64,000 nt of DNA from Siphonodentalium dalli (taxonomy: Eukaryota; Mollusca; Scaphopoda; Gadilida; Siphonodentaliidae): NCBI GenBank assembly GCA_032622095.1, contig CP136066.1:226492961-226556960 (forward strand), read 5' to 3'. Each line of letters opens with the position of its first letter. Position 1 is the stretch's first letter. This document shows positions 22,918 to 34,489 of this stretch, piece by piece. Both the position numbers and the translations under genes were made by a program. Below the pieces are notes generated by a model. It did no database searches, was not told where the DNA came from, and worked only from the letters and a program-made list of their open reading frames with translations.

Positions 22918-25209
22918 CTAACTAGGGTGCACTTGCAACGGACAAATTTCAGCACTTATCATATGTTGTACTGCATTACGACCATATACTGTTTCCATTG
23001 CCTCTTCCAAACCAGATCCCTTCATCGTGGAACCAATGCTTCCAAGAAAGCTCATCATGACGTGGAAACCCCCGAGTCGGCAAACGACATTCATTGACTT
23101 TGATGTAATTATATCTACTGCCTTTAACCACAGCGGCTGATCAAATGTCAAGCATGGGGTTGAAATGCTTTGTTTGATAGCCTGGTTCTGTATGAAAAGC
23201 AATGTCGAATAAATACAGGACTCGTCAGACGGATTCAAATCAATGATAGGCAAAAACAACACTTTCGATTTATTGGATGGGCCATTTGGAGACTCGGAGA
23301 ATATATGTTGCATTTAACCCGACCAATTGGGTCTAGGTTTGCTCGCGTTAATGAAAAGCCGCCCTGCATGCCAGAGCAAATCTGAATTGATATCTGGGGG
23401 CAATGTATGTGGGAACTGTAGCTGGAGCAGAGGCTTGTATTTGACCATTGAAAGTCCATTTTCGGGACAACTCATGTATTGGTGAATATGCACTCCTTTG
23501 CCTTTCACAATATCATCAACCTTGGATTTTTTTGTCTTATGACTAAATGTTGTCTTGGCTGTAGTGGAGAATCATCGCGTGGAGTACATACAGCAATTAT
23601 GAGGCCCCCGGCCACCCCCACCCCACATGGAATACGGAATACCACTTAACACAGAGGGTGGAATACGGAATACCAGTTAACAGCCATATGGAATACATAA
23701 AAATATATGAAAACTTAATTTTTTTGAAGGTTGGCGTACGAATACCGGTATTTTTGGAATACCGAATACCTCATAAGAGAGGGGCCGGAATACGGCGTAC
23801 CTCATAACAGGGCATGGAATACGGCGTACGAAAAAGGGGGGTGGGGGTCTCAATTATGCCCATTCCATGAAATGTTCCGTGACCATCTAGTGTTGCAACA
23901 TTATGGTCCACGTTATCTGCAACCCACTGTGTGAACGCCCCTGTGAAATATGAAGCAAGAACACTGTCGTCATCTTCGGCCTGGATTACTGACTGCTTGT
24001 ACAACTCAACAACTTCATCGTAATTAATCGAGAAGCTTAATCGCGATAGTTCCGTTACAAGTCATTTGGACCCAAATATATGGTCCAGCTCGACACCAAG
24101 GCCGAATAAAATCGGTGATATCACTGATCGTGGTCGTGCTGCTTGAATAATAGACTGACCAATACTGATTTGCTTCGATTCTAAAGGAACCAGAACTTTC
24201 AACGGAGTTTGCAGATGGGCTGGAGTTAAGCGCTTATCACGCTCAACATCAGAAATGTCATCCATGCTAGGGTAAGAATGTACACTGTACTCCATCTCAC
24301 TCAATTGAGCTCTGATAATCTTGGCAGATGCTATACTATCCTCTCGGCTTCTTCCTCTGTGTCATTTTTTTTCTCGGAGTACCACTTATCATTGATTATG
24401 AAGCTGGCCATATTTCTGAAACAAATAACGTTCCTTCGACCACCCACCTCAGCAAAAACTATGTAGGTTCCACAGTGGTCAAGTAACTTCTCCTTTAGTC
24501 ATTTTATGGAATATACTTCGGACCCACCAAAGAATTCTACCATCTTACTATGAAGTTCACCGAGAGTGTATAATTCGGCACCAGATTATGACTCAATCCA
24601 CTCACAGACCATTTGAAACCATTGCTGCATTTCATAGTCTATTTTCCGACCGGACTGTGGCTTTCGATCCGTTGGTACTGTGATATCTTTTTTCAACATC
24701 AAACGAGTGAGACAACTGTCATGGTAAACATCTTCAGCTGCAAAAAGATCAATACAACCATGAACTTGTGTTTGGACAGAAAGAGCCAACGAATCCAACG
24801 CGCAACACTCTAATAACTTGTCGCGCAGTGGAAGTGTGGTGACACTTCGAACTTGTGTTCTAAGAGGATTTTTTTTTATCGAAATGGGCATGTTGTCCAC
24901 ATATTAAGCAGTCGTCTTTGTAATTGAAAGGTAACAGGCTATATCTGAGTTTTTTTGTGTAAAATCACGTCTGCATTTTCAATGTACCAACACATTTCCT
25001 ATAGGACTTACACTAATGCGACTATTTAAGTAACGCACGAGGTCCAGCCGACCACGTTTCTCACCGAAACTAATGAGGGTTAATATGTCTCTCTCCGAAA
25101 CAGCAACTGAGTGCTCTTCGTCAAACCCAAGAGGGCCAAGACTACATATTAGGACACATATGTCTGCAGAAAAATGACTAGTGTCACATGATGCCAATTC
25201 CTCAGACAT
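22918..25209 (-). pseudogene. broken multi-copy ORF of an uncharacterised invertebrate repeat family
   Basis: Minus-strand pieces in order are: MSEELASCDTSHFS at 25209; a segment with DDCLICGQH and LLECCALDSLALSVQTQV; ELYTLGELHSKMVEFFGG and YIVFAEVGGRRNVICF; SFSINYDEVVELY; VADNVDHNVATLDGHG then TFHGMGII; LLWHAGRLFINASKPRPNW; and finally ISTPCLTFDQPLWLKA and RLGGFHVMMSFLGSIG. I recognise this string of motifs as a large family of hypothetical proteins repeated in invertebrate genomes, probably mobile, of unknown function. It has frameshifts (one in an A-run near 24868), in-frame stops (near 24588, 24493 and 24343), a MITE insertion (23601-23851) and an abrupt end after HMIS. It is not functional. 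A GTAAGT at 25011-25006 could be a donor, but the frames do not join cleanly. Confidence 0.6.
23601..23851. mobile_element. 251-bp MITE inside the broken ORF, 6-bp target duplication
   Basis: It is flanked by AATTAT at 23595-23600 and 23852-23857. The ends GAGGCCCCCGGCC and GGTGGGGGTCTC are roughly inverted. Reading the ORF across one copy of the duplication restores TFHGMGIIAVCTP, the expected family sequence, which fixes the insertion boundaries. The interior repeats GGAATACGG. It is similar in type to 41766-42252. Confidence 0.85.
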
Positions 25210-25395
25210 ATCTATACTAATACACCTATTAATATGACACTCAAATAAACTATGATTAAACTCAAATGATAGAAAATGTGATTCTAATAAAACAATGAAT
25301 TACAACACTCTCACTGAGATAGCCTAGCTCATCGGTGAGAATTACAATCAAATCGTCTCCATCGTGCGTTGACATCGTTATGTTTCAGCAGGAGA

Positions 25396-25570
25396 CGATG
25401 TTTGACAAAACAGTTTAATATAGAAATATTAATACACGTGTGTCGATGTGAGAATAGTGCTGCGAAGTAGTTATGCGATGTGAGCTAGAGTTTGACTTTC
25501 ATGCAAGTGACAAAATGTGTCGATGCTTTGTGGATGGCGGATGCCTGGCACATTAATAAAGAGCGTTTGG
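25396..25570 (+). repeat. 175-bp direct repeat, copy 1
   Basis: CGATGTTTGACAAAACAGTT through CATTAATAAAGAGCGTTTGG is nearly identical to 25921-26095, exactly 525 bases away. It ends in the AATAAAGAGCGTT motif (25555-25567). There are no TG/CA ends or internal retroviral features, so it is not an LTR. Confidence 0.95.
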
Positions 25571-25920
25571 TATTAGATTAGTATATGGTAGAAAAAATAG
25601 AAATTGGACTAATTCCAAAAATTAAGGGAAATTTCGGGTGGGCGGGGGAAAAAGATGTTGACGACTCGCCGAATTTATTTCAAATGAATGCAGTGAGACA
25701 AACCGGAAGTAAAAGTTTATAGAAAGCACGGAACGTACGTAGCCAATCAAATAGCTTGTTACTGTTACACAAGAGGTCAAGGGACAATTAAGCGCTCCAA
25801 TGAATTACATAATAAGGTGAAACAAATTTAAACTTAACGTATAAAGCAAATATAGGGATTGGTCGTTACTCCGGGAAGATTAATTCTTTTAATATATTTT
25901 GCAAACATAATAAAAGTTAC

Positions 25921-26095
25921 CGATGTTTGACAAAACAGTTTAATATAGAAATATTAATACACGTGTGTCGATGTGAGAATAGTGCTGCGAAGTAGTTATG
26001 CGATGTGAGCGAGAGTTTGACTTTCATGCAAGTGACAAAATGTGTCGATGCTTTGTGGATGGCGGATGCCTGGCACATTAATAAAGAGCGTTTGG
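25921..26095 (+). repeat. 175-bp direct repeat, copy 2
   Basis: This is the second copy, again ending in AATAAAGAGCGTTTGG (motif 26080-26092). One substitution is visible (GAGCTAG against GAGCGAG). A reverse motif follows at 26163-26175. The 350 bases between copies hold no feature. Confidence 0.95.
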
Positions 26096-26184
26096 ATACT
26101 CAGTATACAATGCTGCAGTGTTTGGTGTGGCATTTACTATATCACGCATGAAGATCATATTTGACGCTCTTTATTAACTCCGGG

Positions 26185-27515
26185 TACATGTCTCTATTCC
26201 GAAGGTTCACTATTCCGAAGGTTCTCTATTCCGAAGGTTCGCTATTCCGATTTTTTTTGTTATTTTAAAGGTTAATTCTATATTCTAAAGTATTGAGAGG
26301 GTTCTTTATCACGAAGACTCTTTTTGTGAAGAAAATAACTTAAAACATTGAAACAATAAATGATACTTTTTTTTTCGAGGGTTTCCTTGAGATTAAATGT
26401 CATTACGTATGACGTTATTTCCCAAAACATATTCACGTCAGGCAGCCCACACGATTGCTATGTTTCCATACGATTTAATGTCATCACGTATGACGTTATA
26501 TCTCAATAATCTTAGAGGCAAGAATACGCCAGCTAAAGGCGGATTAAAACAGTGGGGCTATAACTCTTAATGAATAATGCGTAGCAGAATGTCGTTGAAT
26601 AGACGGATATGAGATGAACCTAACTGCAATTGTGAATTTGTATTGAATTTTAAGGCTGACTTAATTTTCGAGTCACCGACTATTTTTTATAGTGCCTTGA
26701 TATCAGGTTTTAATAACAATCTGTGCCATAAAATATGATGAAAACAATATAGTTCATCACCATTTGAAACGTCTGTATCAGAAGATGCCCATGGATAGAG
26801 AAATAGAATTCAGCTTAAATCATAAAAAGATTCCCCCCGTTATGGCTCCCAGAATGCAACAGAATTCAACCTAATGTATTTTCAATTGCAGGGGAATAAC
26901 ACTATCTTTAAAATATAGAGTTATTCCCCCTCCATTGAAAATAATACACATTGCGCAACAAAACCAGATGAACATTAAGCACAAAAACACGTCGTTAACT
27001 CAACAAAAACAACACAGTTTATTACACCGGATAAGCTGATAATACAGTGGTAGAGAGCTTTCTATTTCCAATGGTATATATACTGGCACTCGAAAATTAA
27101 GTGGGCCTTTAATGCTGATGTTTCTTTCAAATACAGATTGCAAGTTCGGAAAAACTATATCTCTTACATGTAGTTTATTTCAGTCATCGTGTTTTCAACT
27201 TTCCATAATAAACGATAAACTGATACTGTCTTCTTGCTATTAATAACCGACATCTGGGACAATTTGGGAATTAGAAGTGGGTGTATAAATGTACTATATG
27301 TGAATACTAGCGTAATAGTATTTTTCATTCCTCGTGTGTTTTTTGTGGTGGGGTGCAAATTTTGATTCATTTCTGGTTAAATACGCCCAGAATAGCGAAC
27401 CTTCGGAATAGCGAACCTTCGGAATAGCGAATCTTCGGAATAATGAACATTCGGAATAATGAACCGTCGGAATAGCGAACCTTCGGAATAGCGAACCTTC
27501 GGAATAGAGAACCAT
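26185..27515. mobile_element. composite foldback element with ATTCCGAAGGTTC repeats at both ends
   Basis: Short tandem CTATTCCGAAGGTTC units at 26197-26250 are inverted at 27395-27512 as GGAATAGCGAACCTTCGG. The left flank 'ttaattctatattctaaagt' and 'tatcacgaag' is shared with copies at 52110-52260 and 52595-52800. A family D MITE is nested at 26650-27112. Confidence 0.65.
26650..27112 (-). mobile_element. family D TTAA MITE, inverted, nested
   Basis: It has TTAA at 26650 and 27109, with the right end CTCGAAAATTAAGTGGGCCT. It includes the central palindrome around ACTATCTTTAAAATATAG and 'agttattccccctccattg'. Confidence 0.82.
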
Positions 27516-27655
27516 ACCCATTAACTCAATGTGTAATAGCCATTCATTGTGATTGCGTGGGAGAATAAAAACAAAATAGCTTAAATGTGACCCCCTTGCA
27601 CAGTTCTCAGGTTCATTATTTCCCAGTCGGATTTATGTGGATTTTTGGAATATTC

Positions 27656-27757
27656 AGGAGATATCCACCACATACCTGCCCCCAAACTTAGGAGATATCC
27701 ACCACATACCTGCCCCAAACTTAGGAGATATCCACCACATACCTGCCCCCAAACTTG
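27656..27757. repeat. 34-bp tandem repeat, three copies
   Basis: AGGAGATATCCACCACATAC and CTGCCCCCAAACTT are repeated three times, one copy a base shorter. The rest of 27758-28535 shows no feature. Confidence 0.9.
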
Positions 27758-28535
27758 GTTCTGAAAATATTTTTTTAAGTTCAGCAGCTGATTTAACGCT
27801 TGCTCGCCTTTTATTGGGTCAATGCACATATACTATAGGGGTTTTCTCTGTTATATTAATAAAATAACCACTAATTTTCTATAAACATATTACCAAAATT
27901 ATTTTAAAGTGTTACAAATACCCCATAGTTAATCAATAAATAGGTAGTGTTATAGTTTTAAGTATTTAATTTTATCAATTTTTTTTACCTGAAATTCCAT
28001 GTTTTGGGGTAGGGTTAATATTTTGCAGATATTTGTACTCTATGTTTAATTAAATTATCCATGTTTCATAGTGTCGTATTCAGGACGTGCTTGTGCACAC
28101 TTTAAGACCAGATGCGACACATTCGACTAACAAATCTCCAAACAATATACAACTTACTCGGACATATTTTTGAAAACGCGACACATTTTTGCGAACGTGA
28201 ATGATATTTTCGTTAACAAACAAAAATTGTCGGAAACTGGCCAATTTTGACTTATTTATAAAGTTAAATATATACTGGATGTAATACAGATCACAGTTAC
28301 AATAATATATCAATGTTATCTTGGTACCCAATGTTTGCCAATGAATCGCTCATTAGAAAATCAGCACACATATTTAAAAGGGGACCCCTATTTTAAAGTG
28401 ATGTAGAAAAAATTGTTCAAAGCGGATTTTGGATATATTATTCGGGAGATATTCCCGCGTCCAATGACATAAAAATCGCTTCTCTACCAATTTCTTCTAG
28501 GTTCACCATTATTTTCGCCTTCTCCGACTACTAAT

Positions 28536-28729
28536 CTTCCATTGAAAATAATGAAACTTGAGCGCAGAACTCCAAGTCGGTATCTCAACAAAAACAACAT
28601 GTTCACAGTTTATTACACCGAATAAGTTGATAATACAATGTTTAGAAACTTCCTCTTTCAACTGGTATATAATATAGAATATATATAAATATCTGGGGCC
28701 GCGGGTTCGAAAATTAAGTGGACCTTTAA
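28536..28729 (-). mobile_element. family D TTAA MITE, right-half fragment
   Basis: CTTCCATTGAAAATAATGAA through TCGAAAATTAAGTGGACCTT and TAA is about half of a D element. Confidence 0.75.
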
Positions 28730-29191
28730 TACCGGTGGTCTAGTTACTGTATCTAATAAGCTCGGAACCACGAATTACCTTCGAAACAATAAACTTCGGA
28801 AGAATGAACCTTCGTGATAATAAATCACACCCTTCCCACGCGCGGCCCTCTGCGACCATGTGCATAATCTATTGGTTATTTTGGGCTTAAATTGGAACGG
28901 GATTTCTAAAGTATGCGGTTGTTATTGATTGACGACGTCATGTAGGTACCGCCTCTTTGTTTATAAAACTATTTATAGACCAGGCTCCATGCTGTCGTGT
29001 CGACTGGAATAAACAGTGAAGGTAAAAGCTAAATTATTTCGTAGCAGGTTTCTAAATCATGTTCAGTGACTTTATTGACGACCTTATCAATCGAATGGGA
29101 TAACAGATCAATCGATATTATGTTGCTTTGTCATTCTTAGCATTCATTGTGAGTCTTTTATGACAGTAATATCGATTTAGGATTTGCAAAT

Positions 29192-29356
29192 ATGGCTGGC
29201 ATGCAGAGTATTTCATCACCCGCCAGCTGTACGGACACTGCACGGCGAACACCAACAACAGATGAATTTCGAGTATTGATACATCAATCAAAGCCTAATT
29301 CGACTGACGGGACAACTTTATTGATATCCGATTTAACCTCTGCTTCTATCAGTTAG
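29192..29356 (+). CDS. small ORF of 54 codons, unknown
   Basis: ATG at 29192 opens MAGMQSISSPASCTDTARRT and runs to TAG. The composition is protein-like and less AT-biased than its surroundings. About 200 bases upstream lie GTTTATAAAACTATTTATAG (TATA-like, 28959-28978) and AACAGTGAAG|GTAAAAG, which could be a leader exon donor, with TCGATTTAG|GATTTGC as an acceptor just before the ATG. No family is recognised. It may be chance. Confidence 0.25.
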   Translation: MAGMQSISSPASCTDTARRTPTTDEFRVLIHQSKPNSTDGTTLLISDLTSASIS

Positions 29357-30300
29357 TTTATAGTATAGTATTGGTATATTATATGCCACCTATATTATGT
29401 GGATTGTTCACATGCAGTCCACAGTTTGACCGTTCGTCCTAGCTGCGACCTCGATGATTGGTCTACGTGATTCTATCATGTAATATATTAATGATCTTGG
29501 AGATTCATTGGTCGACCTTCTTATTTATTGCAGAGTTTGGCGAACGATTTACAAACATAATAATGGTATGCATTTGTTAAAGGGGCGTGATGTATTTGCA
29601 GTAGGTAAATGTGAAAAATTGTAACACTGTATAACCATGATCATCACACAGGACGTGGACAAATAGCTGTTCTTATTTCATCATTCCATATTGTCCATGT
29701 TGCAACCTTTGTTATATAAGCATCAGCTGTTTAATACATACTGTACAGTTTTGTCAAAATCGGGCATGTGTGATTCAAACGTCTGGTTGGAAATATTATC
29801 ACTACCGGTGTAGTAAAATTGTGACATATATTGTATTTATGAAGATATAGGAGTTCTATATATACGACCCACTTAATCCATTCACGTTAAAAAAACTTAT
29901 GTACAAGAAAAATCGAACGTTGAACGAATGTTGAATGTTGAATGTTGTGCCAACTTCACATGAATGTTGAACGAATGTTGAATGTTGTGCTGACTTCACG
30001 GACCCAGATTTTTTTTACAATAAATTATTGTCTAATTTAGCATCACTACATAAATACTTTATTGTTTACTATACGTAATAATTAATTATTAGTACTACAA
30101 AAATACTATAGTAAAACAATATTGTCACTATGGAAAAACTATAGTGATACTTATCTATGGTAGCTTTTAGACGCCTTGACATTTGAGGCAAAACAACGAA
30201 TGGCACAGTCATGTGATTAAGGTCTGAACAGTTCTTGACTTAGCCAACTTAATTATACATGTAACAATATTCTTGCCCCATTCTGTTCATTTGAGTATGA
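29357..30300. other. no gene recognised
   Basis: Only weak similarity is visible: 'tcgaccttcttatttattgcag' with 'tttggcgaacgat' at 29510-29550 resembles 36800-36840 upstream of CHAC2. A GAATGTTGAATGTTG tandem is present near 29930-29990. Confidence 0.45.
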
Positions 30301-30304
30301 CAGC

Positions 30305-30470
30305 AGCTAGGTACTGTATATTATATCAACAGGGAAGGCCGGCCGTATATTATATCCACAGGGAAGGCCGGCCGTATATTATATCCACAGGGAAGACCGC
30401 CCGTATATTATACCCACAGGGAAGACTGCCCGTATCTTATATCCACAGGGAAGACCGCCCGTATCTTAAT
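30305..30470. repeat. 29-bp minisatellite, about five copies
   Basis: The unit is AGGGAAGGCCGGCCGTATAT plus TATATCCAC, with GACCGCCC variants. The ORF over it simply repeats the unit. Confidence 0.9.
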
Positions 30471-30756
30471 AATAATACCGATTTCGAGGGTCCCAATATC
30501 ATATAACAACGGTACGGTATTTCTTCAAAAGTTGCTTTGGTGCCTAGCGTCAGTTTACCATTGTAAAAGAGGGATTTTTCTTTTTCTAGTGAAGAAAATA
30601 TTTACACCTACTTGCTTGGTATTCCATACTTACTGTATGCATGATATGGAGGTTCAAACTCCAGGCAGAGTTATCTCCCATCGCTCCGCTGAGATACCAC
30701 TGCCACAAAGACATTTGGTAAGGATTTCTGACATCATCTTAGTTCTTATGTTTTAG

Positions 30757-30991
30757 GATTAAAATGTTCTATGTCTGACTCAGTTTATAATGTTCTTATC
30801 AATACCGAAAGAATTACTACTATTGCAAATTTGTGCTGGTCAAAATCAGATAATAGATTACTAAATATAGTTCCGACGAAACGTAAAAATAGATGTATCG
30901 GTCCACAAAGTGCCATCCTTGTGGCAGTGATCTGTCGCAACGATAACGGAGAGGGCGCTGCATGGAGTTTGGTGGAGGTTATCACGAAAAC
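30757..30991 (+). CDS. weak candidate internal exon
   Basis: A pyrimidine-rich TTCTTATGTTTTAG precedes, and CACGAAAAC|GTAAGT ends, an open frame with MSDSVYNVLINTER, NRCIGPQSAILVAVIC and GEGAAWSLVEVITK. Both splice sites look good and composition is protein-like, but no family is recognised and no partner exons are found. Confidence 0.3.
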
Positions 30992-31079
30992 GTAAGTTCA
31001 CAACGAAAATAAACCATGTTTAGATTTTTAAAAAGAGAACCCATAACTCTCTGTAGTACACTAGTTATTAATTGTACTT

Positions 31080-31691
31080 TTAAAGGGGTACTGTACGCCA
31101 TTTTCAATAAATTTCCGGTGATAACAACGATCTATTATCGATAATATATAGAAACATAAGTAATTTGAGTCGAAGATGTATTCTGTAAACGCTCCTGAAG
31201 GTTAATAGGCTATCTTAAAATTTAATAATTTAAAAGTTAATATATTAATTTAATATAAATTGAATTTATGGCTGGAGCCATAAAATGGCGTAAATTAAAA
31301 TACGAATTTCCGTGTACAAAACGTAATCAAATTATAATTGAGGGATACTGGATTAGTAAACCCATTGGACACACGATCGTTTGAAACATTATGCTGATAC
31401 GGGGAGAAAACTCAAGCCACTCACTGACTAGTGACGATACAATAACTTAAATGAGTATATGGGACTAGTATATGCATATAATATAACTTTTATTTCATTT
31501 ATTTGGTTCAAAACTGTACAAAAATTACTCGACAACGACAATTTGTATTTTTGCATTCCGGTAAATTTGCCATCCGTAACACTACTTCGTACTCAACATA
31601 CTTTCAAATAAATGGAAAAATGGTTATCTTATTCTCCGACTCGGAGACTATAGAATCCAACAACAACATTTTGGGTACAGTATCCCTTTAA
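31080..31691 (+). mobile_element. family F TTAA MITE
   Basis: It is bounded by TTAAAGGGGTACTGTACGCC and TTGGGTACAGTATCCCTTTA plus A. A second complete copy lies at 50182-50772 and a fragment at 33802-33985. TTAA at each end. Confidence 0.88.
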
Positions 31692-32251
31692 TACTATAAT
31701 AGTTTCATAATAATGAACATGTATTATGTGTACCACGCAGGAAGAGCATGTGAAGGAATTCAAGATATCTATATTTTATGACTCTAAACGAGATGACCAT
31801 AAACATATAGATTGTTTAAATATGATTATGTCTTAGAGAGAGGTATCTTTATTACCTCCAAGTATAGGAGAGATCGATATACATGACATATAAATACAGT
31901 TGGATTAAAGTGGGCGCCCCTGGTCAGTGTGGTGTGCCGTTATGTACAAGTATGGAGAGGTGTTGGAAACCACGAGAGTGAAGCATATATGCATTTGAAT
32001 GTTCACTACAGCTTTTGTTGCAGAAAATCTGATTTGTCCAACAGATATGAAAGTTAGTCGTTACAACATGCGTGGGTGTTGAGAATATAGTTACAATGGA
32101 CGTGACACGGATTGCTGTACGCCATTAATTCCTTATCATTGTGCTGATAACGTACAGGAACTTCGCAGAATATAGTACTAGTTCCTTGAGGCAGTGAGAT
32201 GTGTGTTCTGTTAGGGTTTCCAGAGAACTTCCGATGAGGGTTGCTACCAGG
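31692..32251. other. no recognisable feature
   Basis: There are no ORFs, inverted repeats or partners elsewhere in the window. Confidence 0.5.
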
Positions 32252-33650
32252 TCATGCATCTCTGGCTAACGACGCAAGGTGAAAATATTCGGGTATGCCG
32301 AAACGAGAGATAATCCCTTCCCAAAAAGAGTTTCTAATAATGAGTGCGGCTGGAGAAGAGCATACGAACATGGCGTGGTAGATTTCGTTCGCGCACACTT
32401 CACTGCAGAGATACGATACGATACGATACGATACGATTTATTTGCATAAACACCAATAAAGGCAGTATGCTAACGATACAAATAATAATAAAACAATAAA
32501 CAATTAATAAACAATTACATGTGAACATGGCATGTCTAGAGATGACACACTAAATTGTTGGCATAGGTAGTCCTGTTGAGAAGCAGTACTAAAAAAAATT
32601 GAGATATTTCAACATGTGAGCGTTTCCATGGAGAAGTTTCCAGACTGCCCAGTTTGATAGGGGATTAGGGTGAACTTTCCACAGAATTCGCAAGGATGGA
32701 TCGGACGAAACTTTGGTCTGCCACGAGGAAATGAACGTTCCCCTGACAGCTGCCGTCACAAGAGTTATCCACGTTGACAGTTTTGTGAAGACCCCAATGT
32801 CCAGGTAGTCGTTCAAATAGTTCAAAAGATCGTATTTGGCTAATATGGAGAACATTTCCTGTACAAAACCACTGGAGCGATTGTATAGTCTGTACAGGTG
32901 TGCTTTCATGAGAAACAGTCGTAATGGTAATTGATGGCCGAACGGTAGATGGATAAGACGTCCTAGGAAGCAAAGTTTTTTTTATATGCAGCTGATATTC
33001 AATTGGTAGAAATCCAAGAAGACCTAGCGATAGCCTAGTTGAGGGATTGTTGAGGGATTGTGCGTATTTGAGACATGTTCTGGCGGCTTTGTTCATAATG
33101 GTGATGGCGGAACTTTGATCAAAAGGAACCACATCGACACCGTAGAGAGCTCTCGGTAGAACAACAGTTTTGAGGACATTTGTCCCGGTGATGGGTGTAG
33201 TGGATTTCATAAGTTTGTTACCCATGATATTGAAAAAGTTATTCCTCATTTTTGTCGACACAGAAGAGGCGGAATTGACCTGCTTCGCAAACTTGTCCTG
33301 AATTAAACCAAGATGGGCACATTCTGTAACTTCCTGAATAGTTTGATTGCCCAACCTCCATATCCTTCCAGAGCGGTCATAAGAGTTTTTATTCTCGTTG
33401 AATACAACAATTTTGCTCTTCGTGGAGGAGAATTCGAATCGCCACCGCCTGCTCTATTTCACACATATGCTCAACAAGGAGTCGAGACCGGATTTCAATA
33501 GCGACAGAAGGGCGATGTCGTCGGCAGTAATAGGAGCGCCACATGGGATATTGCAGATTCTTAGTCCGTATGGAGAAGTTGCTAAACAAAAATTCGCTAA
33601 ATATTGAAAAAAGTAGACATCATCAGCCTATAATTAAGGAGGGAAGAGAC
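32252..33650 (-). pseudogene. LINE (CR1/Jockey-like) reverse transcriptase fragment with nested insertion
   Basis: On the minus strand the frame reads GLRICNIPCGAPITADDIAL, the catalytic ADD motif of the palm (about 33502-33525), then SRRWRFEFSSTKSKIVVF after an in-frame TAG at 33454-33456, VTECAHLGL, RALYGVDVVPF, LGFLPIEYQ and LCFLGRLIHLP. A run of eight T (plus strand, 32976-32983) is one base too long for the frame, and on either side the reading is protein-like. The C-terminal part continues as GFVQEMFSILAKYD and WAVWKLLHG to 32589, is interrupted at 32411-32588 by another element's 3' end, and resumes as NEIYHAMFVCSSPA and FWEGIISRFGI to a stop at 32254. The endonuclease and most of the palm are missing. 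It is dead. Confidence 0.78.
32411..32588 (-). mobile_element. short insert with (ATCGT)n 3' tail inside the LINE
   Basis: Minus-strand reading ends GCAAATAAATCGTATCGTAT with five pentamer copies, a 3' tail typical of CR1/L2-type retroposons or their SINEs. It splits the LINE ORF between its two C-terminal motifs. No clear target duplication is seen. Confidence 0.5.
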
Positions 33651-33801
33651 TGTGCCTTAAATGCATGGCCGGTTCTGATATAGAAATGAGTAGCATAATG
33701 CATTATGGAATTTCCACACTATTGCTATCTCAGAAATGAACTTTTCCAAATTGTTTGTAGATATCACAGTAATTTTAAAAGTATGTCAAACGATCAGAAA
33801 T

Positions 33802-33985
33802 TTAAAGGGATACTGTACTCAAATGTTGTTGTTGGTTTATATAGTCTCTGGGTCGTAGAATAAGATAACCATTTTTCATTTAATATTTGAAAGTCTGTTG
33901 AGTACGAAGTAATGTTACGGATGGAAAATTAGTCGGAATGCGAAAATACAAATTGTCATTGTCGAATAATGTTTAATTATTAAAT
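33802..33985 (-). mobile_element. family F TTAA MITE fragment, inverted
   Basis: TTAAAGGGATACTGTACTCA, 'ttgttgttggtttatatagt' and 'agtacgaagtaatgttacgg' match the inverted right half of 31080-31691. Confidence 0.75.
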
Positions 33986-34015
33986 TCGGGGGTAAAAACA
34001 ATATTTGATTCGACT

Positions 34016-34092
34016 CGAAATCAGATAACTTTGAGCTTTCATCGACTCGAATCATTCGAGTCGATGAAAGCTCAAAGTTATCTGATTTCGAT
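34016..34092. repeat. near-perfect 38-bp-arm hairpin
   Basis: TCGAAATCAGATAACTTTGA and GCTTTCATCGACTCGAAT face ATTCGAGTCGATGAAAGC and TCAAAGTTATCTGATTTCGA. The arm sequence is related to the interior of family E ('cgactcgaatcaaatatt'). Confidence 0.9.
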
Positions 34093-34489
34093 TTTTAAAA
34101 TCTGTTATTTTTCACCACATCGAATATGTGGTGGCCTAGCAAAAAAAATCAATGATATTCTTACAGAAAAATATGGACATGCGTGGACGCTGTCACGATA
34201 GTTCGAATGGTCACGAAATGTCATAGTTCGCTGTCACTTTACATGGCGATCAGTGCTATCGAACATTAACTTCGGAATATAACACGACGAAAAGTAACGC
34301 CAGCAACAACAAATAAGTATAATCTGTGATAATTGACGTGCGGATACATACATATACTTATTTACGAATCGAAAGCATATTTTAGTCAAGCAAATAGACA
34401 TGTTATAAAACAGCATGCCGGTTACACGAGGAAACATCATGTTTGTTTACTTTTGTGATGACATGCGTTTGGGAATTCCATTAAAACTT

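Noticed and set aside
24930-25011. Intron in the broken ORF (GTAAGT donor at 25011)
   Set aside because: The donor is good, but the available AG at 24916-24917 joins in a frame with an early stop, so splicing is not supported by the sequence alone.
25396-26095. LTR pair of a retrotransposon
   Set aside because: Copies are only 525 bases apart, with no TG/CA ends, primer-binding site, polypurine tract or coding interior.
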